Positions 16,371 through 23,697 of a DNA stretch of 64,000 nt are shown piece by piece. The position numbers and the translations under genes are program-made. The stretch comes from Micromonospora endolithica (GTDB lineage Bacteria; Actinomycetota; Actinomycetes; Mycobacteriales; Micromonosporaceae), in contig NZ_RBAK01000007.1 of NCBI RefSeq assembly GCF_003626595.1, forward strand, positions 124,001-188,000, in the 5' to 3' direction. How positions within the stretch are numbered: position 1 is the first letter of the stretch; each line of letters opens with the position of its first letter. The notes beneath the pieces were generated by a model. The model had not been told where the DNA came from. It saw only the letters and a program-made list of their open reading frames with translations, and ran no database searches.

Positions 16371-16460
16371 GCCGCTAGCTGCTAGGGCGCTGGCCAGGGT
16401 TTTGACGGGTCGCTAGCGGTGCCGCTAGGTCTAGCGGTGGGTGCCGCTAGACCTAGCGGC
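16371..16460. repeat. CTAG-containing octamer repeats, candidate clt/TRS transfer site
   Basis: Six copies of the octamer CTAGCGG(C/T), in both orientations, lie at 16371, 16413, 16421, 16431, 16443 and 16453. They pair into palindromes such as CCGCTAGGTCTAGCGG (16422-16437) and GCCGCTAGACCTAGCGGC (16443-16460). They sit directly after the 3' end of the FtsK/TraB-like gene. In Streptomyces plasmids TraB recognises clusters of 8-bp TRS repeats close to traB, so this is a strong positional candidate. Alternatively it is a terminator or operator region. Confidence 0.55.
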
Positions 16461-16470
16461 GAATCTCGGC

Positions 16471-18699
16471 CTACTTGCGGCCGGCGGAACCGTTGTCGCG
16501 GTCACGCTTGGTGAGCGCGTCGGCGACGTGGGCGCGGGTGATGCCCTTGCGGTTGGCGGCCTCGGCGGTGTCGGGGTCGGTGCCCCACACCTGACCGGTC
16601 TTCACCCCGTGCGGCTTGAGCGCCTCGCGGAGTTGATCGGCGGTGAACCCGGCGTACACGTCGGGCCGCAGGACGGCGAGGCGCTCCACGATGGTCGTAG
16701 ACCACAGCTTCGGGTCGGCGTCGCCCATGACCGCTAGCACGTCCTCAAGGATCGTGTCTCGGCGTACCGCGTCGGTGTTGACGGTGTGCCCGGCGGCGTG
16801 GCCGGTGATGTTGCCGGCCCGCTCCCGCAGCGCCCGCGCCCGGACGACGACGGCCTTGGCGGTCGGGCTGTCGATCTCGAACGTGCGGGTGATGGTCGGG
16901 TCGTCGCCCTCACCGGCGAGGTAGCCGATGCCCTTGTCCCGCTTGGCGAACATCGTTGCCCGGATGCCGCTTTTGAACATCGACTGCCCGAGCACCATGT
17001 CGTTCTCGCGGTAGCCCATGACCTTGAGGCAGAACCGCAGCACCGCGTTCGCGCTGATCCCGGTGGGGAGGCTCTTATCGTCGGGTCGCTGGGTGGCGGG
17101 GATCAGCGTGATTCCGGTCGCCGGGCCGCGCTTGATCAGGTCGGTGCAGATCTCTTCGAACTCGTCGCCGTACTTCGGGTGCTCGAACCACACCTGGCAC
17201 TCATCAATGCCGATCACGACGGGGTGCAGGCCGAGGGACTTCTTGCTGGCTAGGTCGTCGGTGACCTTGTTCTCCGGGCACAGGTCCGGCGGCAACTCCC
17301 GGATGACCTTCGTGCGGCGCCGCATCTCGGTGCGGACCTCCCGCATCGCGGCGATGCCGTACTCGATGTCTTCCTCGTCGTCACCGGCCCGGTAGCGGTG
17401 CGCGACCGGCTCCAACGGCGACAGGTCACCGGTGCCCTTGAGGTCGAACGCGAGAATCCACGCACGCGGGTCCAGGCAGGCCCCGAGCAGCGCCAGGCGC
17501 AGCGCGAACGTCTTACCCATACGCGGAATCGACCCGATGATCATTGAAGCGAACATCAGGGTGAGGGTGACGACCCGGCCGCGCGGGTCGGTGCCGAACG
17601 GGAACGGCTTGAACAGGTTGACCGTGCCGGACTTGAGCAGCGGCCAGGGGTTCTGCTTGGCGCGCGACAGGTCCTTGTCGGCGACGAACAGGGTCAGCAT
17701 GCCGGGGTGCACCTCGGCGTTGACCTCCGGCCACACGCAGCCGAGCGGGCGGGTGAGCGCGGCGGCCAACTCTTCGCGCTTGTCGACCACCGTGGAGGCG
17801 GTCACCCCGCGCGGCAGCTCGACCTCCGCGCGCCACCCGGTGCCGTTCTCTCGGGTGATCGGGGCGGTGAACCACCGCTTGCCGTTGTCGCCCCGGCGGA
17901 TCGCGTCGTTGATGCCCTTGACGTTCAACGCGGCCAGGGCGTGGAACACCTCCGCCGAGGTCAGCGGCGCGGCGGCGGTGCGGACCACGGCTGTGTCGAG
18001 CAGCGGCTTATCGGCCGGTGCGCCGACGAACCCGAACACCGCCACCGCCACCGCGAGCGCGGCGAGCTGCACCGCGCCCGGCGCGGCCAGCAGCACCCCG
18101 GCCAGGGTGAACAGCGCCAGCACGGCGGGGATCGCGGTCAAGCCACGCCAGCGCACCCGCCGGTCACGCTGCCGCGACAAGCCCTGATAGGTGCGGGCCT
18201 CTTCCGGCTTGTCGATCGCGGCGTGGACCACCGACTGCCGGACCGGCTCGCCTTCCAGGTCGAACAGCCACCGCCCGTACCCGCGCACCGTCCGGCTGAG
18301 GCCGCGCGGGGCGTGCCAGGCCAGTTTCGCGGTGTACTTCGGGGCACGCAGCCCGTGGTAGGCCAGGGCATGCAGGCCGAAACCACCGGCCCACGCCACG
18401 TTCCCGGCGAACTCCGACCGCGAGCGCAGCCACCCGGGCAGGATCGGTACCCGCTCGGCGTCGCGGAACCCCGCGAGGGAGAACCGCGGCCGGCGCTGTG
18501 CCTCCACGCTGTCGACCAGCACCGGCCCGCCGCCCGGCAGGTCGTCGTCCGGGTCGGCGTCGGGGGCGGTGGTCTGGCGGCGGGACCGGGCGGCGTCCAG
18601 GTCCACCACCTCGGCATCCGGGCCGTTGGGGTCGGTCAGGTCCGCTTCGGCGGCCTGCCAGTCGAAACGCTCGTCATCGTGGGGGTGGGGGCTAGCCAC
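16471..18699 (-). CDS. FtsK/SpoIIIE-type conjugal DNA translocase (TraSA/TraB-like)
   Basis: A 742-residue protein that should move double-stranded element DNA between hyphae as a membrane-bound hexameric ATPase. Residues up to about 130 are acidic and soluble. A membrane part follows (TAIPAVLALFTLAGVLL and VQLAALAVAVAVFGFVG, about residues 200-245). The ATPase has a P-loop-like segment MIIGSIPRMGKTFALRL (about residue 395), and a Walker B segment GLHPVVIGIDECQVWF. Next comes ITLIPATQRPDDKSLPTGI, the FtsK-like motor signature region. The C-terminal end (TADQLREALKPHGVK) is winged-helix-like, as in TraB. GTG start with GGAGG six bases upstream. Confidence 0.93.
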   Translation of the reverse strand: MASPHPHDDERFDWQAAEADLTDPNGPDAEVVDLDAARSRRQTTAPDADPDDDLPGGGPVLVDSVEAQRRPRFSLAGFRDAERVPILPGWLRSRSEFAGNVAWAGGFGLHALAYHGLRAPKYTAKLAWHAPRGLSRTVRGYGRWLFDLEGEPVRQSVVHAAIDKPEEARTYQGLSRQRDRRVRWRGLTAIPAVLALFTLAGVLLAAPGAVQLAALAVAVAVFGFVGAPADKPLLDTAVVRTAAAPLTSAEVFHALAALNVKGINDAIRRGDNGKRWFTAPITRENGTGWRAEVELPRGVTASTVVDKREELAAALTRPLGCVWPEVNAEVHPGMLTLFVADKDLSRAKQNPWPLLKSGTVNLFKPFPFGTDPRGRVVTLTLMFASMIIGSIPRMGKTFALRLALLGACLDPRAWILAFDLKGTGDLSPLEPVAHRYRAGDDEEDIEYGIAAMREVRTEMRRRTKVIRELPPDLCPENKVTDDLASKKSLGLHPVVIGIDECQVWFEHPKYGDEFEEICTDLIKRGPATGITLIPATQRPDDKSLPTGISANAVLRFCLKVMGYRENDMVLGQSMFKSGIRATMFAKRDKGIGYLAGEGDDPTITRTFEIDSPTAKAVVVRARALRERAGNITGHAAGHTVNTDAVRRDTILEDVLAVMGDADPKLWSTTIVERLAVLRPDVYAGFTADQLREALKPHGVKTGQVWGTDPDTAEAANRKGITRAHVADALTKRDRDNGSAGRK

Positions 18700-19024
18700 G
18701 GCGGGCCTCCTTACGGACCGGGTTGATGGACGCGCACAGGCGGGCGTTCGTGTCGATCGCCCACGCCTCGGTGCGGGCCAGGCCGCGTGCGGCGAGCGCG
18801 GCGGCCACGGCGGTGAACTCCCGATCGTCGGGCCGGTCGTAGGGCTCCGTGCGGGCCGGCAGGTCGACCCATTCGGTGCCCTGGCTGTAGGTGATGAGCA
18901 GGACGTAGCCGCCGCCGCTGGTGACGGCGGCGATCGTGGCGCGCAGCGGGGTACCGAGCCAGTACGGGCGGCGGGGCAGCAGGCGGGCGGCGGCTGCCCG
19001 CAGCGCCCGGCGGGGTGACAACAT
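18692..19024 (-). CDS. Hypothetical AICE protein upstream of the translocase
   Basis: A 110-residue protein with a basic N-terminus (MLSPRRALRAAAARLLPRRP), a hydrophobic stretch (TIAAVTSGGGYVLLITYS) and a hydrophilic C-terminal half. The ATG at 19024 follows AGGAGA at seven bases. Its end overlaps the translocase start by eight bases, indicating coupled translation. I do not recognise the family. The position suggests a small partner of the transfer ATPase. Confidence 0.7.
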   Translation of the reverse strand: MLSPRRALRAAAARLLPRRPYWLGTPLRATIAAVTSGGGYVLLITYSQGTEWVDLPARTEPYDRPDDREFTAVAAALAARGLARTEAWAIDTNARLCASINPVRKEARRG

Positions 19025-19112
19025 CGAGGTCTCTCCTGAGGGTTGATGCCGGATGGGTGAGACCGGCGGCACGGCACGGTTTCCAGGCCAGAGGCCGTGC
19101 CGCCGGGCGGGG

Positions 19113-19304
19113 CTAGCGGGTGCGGCCGGAGCCGCCGCAGTGCGGGCACTTCTTGAAGACGGTGCAGCTGGTGTCGGCGACGGTGCGGCCGTTCTTGGTG
19201 ATCGGGTTGCAGCCCTGGGTGTAGTGGGGCACCTTCCCGGTGCCGGAGCAGGGCAGGCAGCGGGTGAGGGTGTCGGTGAGCTTGCCGACCAGCTTCTTGG
19301 CCAT
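19113..19304 (-). CDS. Small zinc-ribbon-like protein (CxxCxGTG / CxxCxGSG)
   Basis: A 63-residue soluble protein with motifs CLPCSGTGK and CPHCGGSGR at its ends and two further cysteines between them (GCNP, TSCT). This is the pattern of a treble or DnaJ-like zinc ribbon. It stands three bases from the next gene upstream in the minus-strand operon. Function unknown; such small zinc proteins may bind nucleic acid or a partner in the transfer apparatus. Confidence 0.7.
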   Translation of the reverse strand: MAKKLVGKLTDTLTRCLPCSGTGKVPHYTQGCNPITKNGRTVADTSCTVFKKCPHCGGSGRTR

Positions 19305-19307
19305 GGG

Positions 19308-19466
19308 TCAGCGCTCCTTGCGGGCGGTCGAGCGGGTGGTCAGGTAGGCGAGCAGGCAGCCCACCGCGCCGAACACGGCGGCGGTGCGGGTCCACCCGTT
19401 GTGCGCGGTCAGGAACAGCACGACGTTCGCGGGAATCAGGGCGAGAAACAGCCGGCGGCGGGTCAC
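19308..19466 (-). CDS. Small two-helix membrane protein
   Basis: A 52-residue protein made of two hydrophobic segments (LFLALIPANVVLFLTAHNG and TAAVFGAVGCLLAYLTT) with basic ends. The GTG start overlaps the stop of the gene before it (GTGA). Small membrane proteins of this kind (Spd-like) accompany TraB in actinomycete elements and affect spread through the mycelium. That role is inferred from position only. Confidence 0.65.
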   Translation of the reverse strand: MTRRRLFLALIPANVVLFLTAHNGWTRTAAVFGAVGCLLAYLTTRSTARKER

Positions 19467-19606
19467 CGCGTGCCGCCCTTGCTGGCGGCCTCGATGACGG
19501 CCCGCTCCCGCTCGGCGGGAGTGGCGCTCTCGGTAGCGCGGGCGGCTTCCCGCATGCGGCGGGTCACCTCGGCCATGGCGGCGTCGCTGGTGCTGTGCTT
19601 GCTCAT
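19463..19606 (-). CDS. Very small helical protein of the AICE operon
   Basis: A 47-residue hydrophilic protein (MSKHSTSDAAMAEVTRRMRE..., EAASKGGTR) predicted by eye to be mostly helical. Its ATG overlaps the end of the upstream membrane-protein gene and its stop overlaps the next start. These overlaps on both sides are the main evidence that it is translated. No function is recognised. Confidence 0.6.
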   Translation of the reverse strand: MSKHSTSDAAMAEVTRRMREAARATESATPAERERAVIEAASKGGTR

Positions 19607-20421
19607 CGGGCACCGTCCTCGCGGACGAGGTGGGCCAGCGCGGCGCCCATGCCGAGCACCGCCACCGGCAGGCAGGAAACGAGGGTGGTGATCCACCACG
19701 GGGCGGCGGTGACCCCGAGAGAGACGAGCAGGTGGTAGGCGACCTGGCCGAGCGCGCCGACCGCGAGGGATGCCAGGGCGGACCACTTGGCGAACGTCCG
19801 CGCCCGGGTCGGCACCCTGCCCGATAGCCACACGTAGAGGGCGTAGGCGGCGTAGGCCTCTACCCCGATCGGGAGGGTGATCGCGCTGTCGATCGTGGCC
19901 CACGATCCCGGGTCCACGATGCCGGGCAGGAGGTCGACCTTCCCGAATCCGGTGAGCTTGCCGAGCCCGACCCATCCGGACCAGACGGCCACGAACGCGC
20001 CGAGGGCCATCAGCACGACGGGCCACACGACGGCCTTGCGGGGCGGGTCGGCGGGGGTGGGCGTGTCCGGGTGACCGACCGTCGTGGCCTCGGCGTCGGG
20101 CTCCCGGGGCGTGATCTCCACCGGCGCGACGGCCGGCGGGGTGGGCTCGGGTGCGACCGGGGCGGGCAGCGGGTCCGGGCCGATCGGCTCGGCGTAGTCG
20201 TACGTCGGCGACGGCCGCTCGTCGGTGACCGGCAACGGCTCGGCCTCGTCGCGGAGCCGGGCGAGCAGTTCGACTGCCTTGGGTGCGCCGATGCGGAAGT
20301 GCCGCATGAGTTGGTTGCGGCTGGGCACCTGGCCCAGCTCGGCGGTGAGCTTGCGGGCTGCGGGCAGCAGCTCGTCGACGGGCTGCGGGTACTTCGTGCC
20401 GTTGATGGTCGGGGCGGTCAC
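19603..20421 (-). CDS. Multi-spanning membrane protein with N-terminal DNA-binding-like region (Spd/DUF2637-like)
   Basis: A 272-residue protein in three parts. Residues about 15-60 form a helix-turn-helix-like stretch (ELGQVPSRNQLMRHFRIGAP). A Pro/Glu/Asp-rich linker follows to about residue 130. At least four hydrophobic segments then occupy the C-terminal half (VVWPVVLMALGAFVAVWSG, ITLPIGVEAYAAYALYVWL, WSALASLAVGALGQVAYHLL and ITTLVSCLPVAVLGMGAAL). DUF2637-type spread proteins have this membrane layout. GTG start overlaps the Nudix stop. A link between DNA and the transfer membrane complex is an inference. Confidence 0.72.
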   Translation of the reverse strand: MTAPTINGTKYPQPVDELLPAARKLTAELGQVPSRNQLMRHFRIGAPKAVELLARLRDEAEPLPVTDERPSPTYDYAEPIGPDPLPAPVAPEPTPPAVAPVEITPREPDAEATTVGHPDTPTPADPPRKAVVWPVVLMALGAFVAVWSGWVGLGKLTGFGKVDLLPGIVDPGSWATIDSAITLPIGVEAYAAYALYVWLSGRVPTRARTFAKWSALASLAVGALGQVAYHLLVSLGVTAAPWWITTLVSCLPVAVLGMGAALAHLVREDGAR

Positions 20422-21089
20422 TGGTTGCCTCCCAGGATTTCGGCGAGCAGGGGACGGTGCGCGGGGAACACCTCGCCGCCGTAGGCGATGTCGAGGTGAC
20501 GGACGAGGCTGGGGTAGTCGATGGCCGGCACCCAGACGGCGCGGCGGGCGTCGTCGGCGCCGGTGACGTCGGGCAGCGGGCCGACGTAGTGGCCGAGGTC
20601 GAACCGGACGGGGGTGGTGACCATCCACGCCTCATCCGAGGCGCGCGGGTCGGGGACGTACCGGGCCGGCAGCACCTCGTGCGGCTCGCGGTCGGGGTCG
20701 ACGGTCAGGCCGGTTTCCTCGGCCAGCTCCCGCACGGCGGCGGTGAGGGCGGTTTCGCCGGGGTCGACGTAGCCGCCGGGCAGCGCCCATCCGTGACCGT
20801 CGGACCGCTCGACCATGACGACCCATCGCCACCCGCGCGGGGTGCTCACGGTGACGATCGCGTCGGCGCACTGCTGCTCACCCCAGTGGCCCAGGAAGTT
20901 GCGGCCGTAGCGGATGCCGGTCGGGGCGTAGGGGTTGACCGGTCGGCCGTCCACGAGGGGGAAAGGGATCGCAGCGACCGTTCGGCGGGTGGTCCAGTCG
21001 ATGGCGGTGGGGTCCATGGTCGGGTCGGCCCACGGCGCGGCGGCGGCGATGCCGGCCAGCACGGACGGGTCGGTGTAGGTGCGGTTCAT
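20418..21089 (-). CDS. Nudix hydrolase of the AICE
   Basis: A 223-residue protein with a complete Nudix box, GGYVDPGETALTAAVREL then AEETGLTV, at about residues 115-140. This is the metal- and diphosphate-binding site of enzymes that cleave nucleoside diphosphate derivatives. An N-terminal part of about 80 residues precedes it. Nudix genes are a known accessory of many AICEs, and it has been suggested that they act in signalling connected with element transfer. The substrate is unknown. Overlaps its neighbours by ATGA/GTGA on both sides. Confidence 0.9.
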   Translation of the reverse strand: MNRTYTDPSVLAGIAAAAPWADPTMDPTAIDWTTRRTVAAIPFPLVDGRPVNPYAPTGIRYGRNFLGHWGEQQCADAIVTVSTPRGWRWVVMVERSDGHGWALPGGYVDPGETALTAAVRELAEETGLTVDPDREPHEVLPARYVPDPRASDEAWMVTTPVRFDLGHYVGPLPDVTGADDARRAVWVPAIDYPSLVRHLDIAYGGEVFPAHRPLLAEILGGNQ

Positions 21090-21460
21090 GCGGCGGCCTC
21101 CAACGGGTGGGCGCAGGTCAGGCACTCGCCGAGCGAGCGCGGGATGTAGTAATCACGGACCTGCCGGCAGGTCGGGCAGGTGCGGCGGGCCAGCAGCGCG
21201 GCGCGGATGGCGCGGCGTTGAGCGGGGGTGGCGGTGCGCTTCGGGCGGGCCAGGTCGACCCGGTAGAGGTAGGCGGCGCGGGTACCGCCGACGCCGCGCC
21301 AGAGCACCTGAGCGGCGATCGGCTGTCCGCCGGGGCGTAGGCCGGCGGCGGTCAGTTGGCGGCGGGTGGCGTAGCCGGGTGGGGCACCTCGCCACCAGTA
21401 GGTGGGGATGCCGTACCGCGCCCCGTCCGGATCGAAGTAGGCGGCGCGGATGCGGGACAT
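21086..21460 (-). CDS. RRQRL-type zinc-binding protein
   Basis: A 124-residue basic protein with YATRRQLTAAGLRPGGQPIA in the middle and a C-terminal four-cysteine cluster (RTCPTCRQV and GECLTCAHP). It matches my memory of the RRQRL-motif zinc-binding proteins of actinobacterial integrative elements, although here the motif reads RRQLT. The ATG at 21460 overlaps the stop of the gene before it, and its own stop overlaps the Nudix start. It probably binds nucleic acid through the zinc ribbon; function otherwise unknown. Confidence 0.75.
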   Translation of the reverse strand: MSRIRAAYFDPDGARYGIPTYWWRGAPPGYATRRQLTAAGLRPGGQPIAAQVLWRGVGGTRAAYLYRVDLARPKRTATPAQRRAIRAALLARRTCPTCRQVRDYYIPRSLGECLTCAHPLEAAA

Positions 21461-21705
21461 TAGGCCGCGCGGTGCGGGTCGGTGCGGGTGGTCAGGTCGG
21501 CGGCGGCGCGGGTGACGCGGGCCTCGGCCCGGCGCAATCGCCGCCAGTCCAGCGCGGTCGGGCCGCCGTGGTCCTCGGCGTAGAGCATTGTGATCTCGGC
21601 GTCGAGTACGTCCAGCTCGGCGGCGATCAGCGGCCACTCCGTGTCGATCGCGGCCAGGTCGGCGGCGGTCGGCTCGGCGGCCACGGGGGCAAGGTGCTTC
21701 CTCAC
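21460..21705 (-). CDS. DUF6284-type small protein, first gene of the AICE transfer operon
   Basis: An 81-residue, mostly helical acidic protein (AADLAAIDTEWPLIAAELDV, then LDAEITML, DWRRLRRAEARVTRAAADL) resembling the DUF6284 family that I recall from such elements. The GTG start at 21705 follows GGAGG at seven bases. It is the first gene of the long minus-strand operon that runs through the Nudix, transfer and replication genes. It therefore stands next to the operator region shared with the divergent GntR gene. Function unknown. Confidence 0.7.
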   Translation of the reverse strand: MRKHLAPVAAEPTAADLAAIDTEWPLIAAELDVLDAEITMLYAEDHGGPTALDWRRLRRAEARVTRAAADLTTRTDPHRAA

Positions 21706-22003
21706 AGGAAACCTCCGGGGGAGTCGCTGAAGTTGAGAAGCCCCGGGGTGTGACCAGACCGGCCGCGCCCCGGGGCGAACAGAGATCGAAAGGCAGAAGT
21801 CCATGCCGCGTGCCGGATCCGGCCCGCTCGCCCCGCTCGCTCGGGATCTACCGAGGTCGGCCACCATGTGGCTCTAGGCGGGGATGCCGCAGACGGATCT
21901 ACGCGGCGCTTCTGCTGTGTAGTTCTGAATGAACGACCACACGATCGGCCCGTGGGCGCGCAGCGCAGGCGCTACCTTCCCCGGCTTCCGCTCGGCTTGT
22001 CGT

Positions 22004-22098
22004 ACCTGGCTAGCCAGGTCCAACGAGATGAACTTAGGCCGGCTTGGCTAGTCAGGTCAAGAGGGCGCGGCGAACTTTCCCAACTTGGCTAGTCAGCG
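22004..22098. promoter_or_regulatory. Three operator-like sites between the transfer operon and the GntR gene
   Basis: A perfect 16-bp palindrome ACCTGGCTAGCCAGGT (22004-22019) is followed by two near copies, GCTTGGCTAGTCAGGT (22042-22057) and ACTTGGCTAGTCAGCG (22083-22098). All share the core TGGCTAG(C/T)CAG. The last ends 13 bases before the proposed GntR start. They are the natural binding sites for the GntR repressor, controlling itself and perhaps the divergent operon, as KorSA does in pSAM2. The 21706-22003 stretch between operator and operon shows no gene. Confidence 0.75.
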
Positions 22099-22111
22099 CT
22101 ACCGTGTGCGG

Positions 22112-22978
22112 GTGAGCGAGAACCTTGACTTCCTCGGCGAGCTGGATCCCGACGACCCCAAACAGGCTTCGCAGCAGATCGCAAACAAGCTGCGGGCGGC
22201 CATCCTCACGCGCCGGCTCGCGCCCGGTGACAAGCTGCCGTCGCAGCCCGATCTAGCCGCCCGCTATGGCGTAGCGCGGGAGACGGTCAAGCGAGCCTTG
22301 GACCTTCTCCGGGCAGAGCGGCTGATCGTGTCCCGGCAGGGCAGCGGCGCGTTCGTCCGCGCGCAGACGCAGCGTGCCGTGGAACTGCGTCCACACATCG
22401 AAGCCTCATTCGAGAGGCCGCACGTCACCATCGACTTCGCGGGATTCTCCGGCGAGACGCTGCGAGATGCGCTCGCTGAGGCACTCGACAAGGTGCGGGT
22501 TGGCAGGCTCGCGCCGGAAACGATCGCGGTGCGGGTCCTGATCTCCGACATGACGGTGCCCATGGCGCTGCCGGCTCGGGCCGAGACTCAAGCGGATGAT
22601 CCGGCGGTGCGAGAGCGGGCCGAGCGCATCACGCGCCGGGCGGCCGACGGGATCATCGACCAGGTGGCCGAGCTGGGCGACCTTGGCCTGATCCGCTCAA
22701 CCACGGTAGAGGTGCGGATGCACCGAGCATCGCCTCTCTTCAAGCTCTACATTCTGAACGGAGAAGAGGTCTTCTACGGCTTTTACCCGGTCGTTGAGCG
22801 CACTGTCTCTATCAAGGGTGAGCCTATGGCGATCTACGACTTAATGGGCAAAGACGTACCGCTGTTCCACTACGCGGTAACCGACGACGACGCCTCTCAC
22901 GGCACACAGTTCGTGGAGGCATCCCGCCAGTGGTTCGACTCGGTGTGGTCGACCATCGCCTACCGGTACGACGGATGA
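22112..22978 (+). CDS. GntR family transcriptional regulator (KorSA-like)
   Basis: A 288-residue regulator. Residues about 20-85 form the GntR winged helix: LRAAILTRRLAPGDKLPSQP, DLAARYGVARETVKRALDLL, and LIVSRQGSGAFVR. The C-terminal 190 residues form a ligand-type domain that I cannot assign; it is not an obvious FCD domain. Start codon is uncertain: TTG 22085, GTG 22106 and GTG 22112 are all in frame without a clear ribosome site, so a leaderless mRNA is possible. The three operator-like repeats lie just upstream. Its stop overlaps the HAD start (ATGA). By analogy with pSAM2 it should repress transfer and replication. Confidence 0.85.
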   Translation: MSENLDFLGELDPDDPKQASQQIANKLRAAILTRRLAPGDKLPSQPDLAARYGVARETVKRALDLLRAERLIVSRQGSGAFVRAQTQRAVELRPHIEASFERPHVTIDFAGFSGETLRDALAEALDKVRVGRLAPETIAVRVLISDMTVPMALPARAETQADDPAVRERAERITRRAADGIIDQVAELGDLGLIRSTTVEVRMHRASPLFKLYILNGEEVFYGFYPVVERTVSIKGEPMAIYDLMGKDVPLFHYAVTDDDASHGTQFVEASRQWFDSVWSTIAYRYDG

Positions 22979-23661
22979 ACGCCGACCTCGGCCGGCTACT
23001 CGGCGAGGTCGACGCGGTGCTGCTCGACTTCGACGGCCCGGTGTGCAGCATCTTTGCCGGATACCCGGCGCCGCAGATTGCCGCCGAGCTGGTCGACGTG
23101 CTCCGGCGGCATGGCGTAGACGTACCGCCCGAGCTTGCCGCCGAGCCGGACCCGCTTGAAGTGCTTCGCCGCACCGGCGAGGCCGGTGACTACGGCCTCA
23201 CGCGGGCAGTGGAGGACGCGCTCTGTGCGGCCGAGCGACAGGCCATCGAGACTGCTGAGCCTACGCCGTATGGCCGGGAGGTCATCGTGGCCGCCCGGCA
23301 GGCGGGGTTACCGCTTGCGGTGGTCAGCAATAACTCGGAAAGTGCCGTCAGCGCCTACCTGGCGGCGCATCGACTTGCCGGCTATGTGTCGCCGGTTGTC
23401 GGCCGGCCATACGCCGACCCGACCCGTATGAAACCCAATCCCGCGCCGATTCGGCAGGCCGTCAATGCTCTCGGCGAGTTGCCGATTAAGTGCGTCCTCG
23501 TCGGCGATTCGCTGTCGGACATTGAGGGAGCACGGGCTGCTGGGGTGAGAATAGTCGGCTACGCAAATAGCAGACCGAAGGTCGAAGCCTTCCGGCTCGC
23601 TGGAGCGGATGTAGTGATCGAAAGTATGTGTGAAATAGCTGCCGCCCTACTTGAGCCATGA
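22975..23661 (+). CDS. HAD family hydrolase paired with the GntR regulator
   Basis: A 228-residue haloacid dehalogenase-type phosphatase with all motifs: VLLDFDGPVCSIF (nucleophile Asp and acid Asp, about residues 14-18), LAVVSNNSESAV, MKPNPAPIRQAV with the Lys, and VLVGDSLSDIEGARAAG. It is translated from an ATG overlapping the GntR stop. GntR-HAD pairs recur in AICEs. One idea is that the HAD and Nudix enzymes clear a nucleotide or sugar-phosphate signal sensed by the GntR protein. The substrate is not known. Confidence 0.88.
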   Translation: MNADLGRLLGEVDAVLLDFDGPVCSIFAGYPAPQIAAELVDVLRRHGVDVPPELAAEPDPLEVLRRTGEAGDYGLTRAVEDALCAAERQAIETAEPTPYGREVIVAARQAGLPLAVVSNNSESAVSAYLAAHRLAGYVSPVVGRPYADPTRMKPNPAPIRQAVNALGELPIKCVLVGDSLSDIEGARAAGVRIVGYANSRPKVEAFRLAGADVVIESMCEIAAALLEP

Positions 23662-23697
23662 TAATAGGTCCTATGGTTAATCCGCCTGAATCCACTT

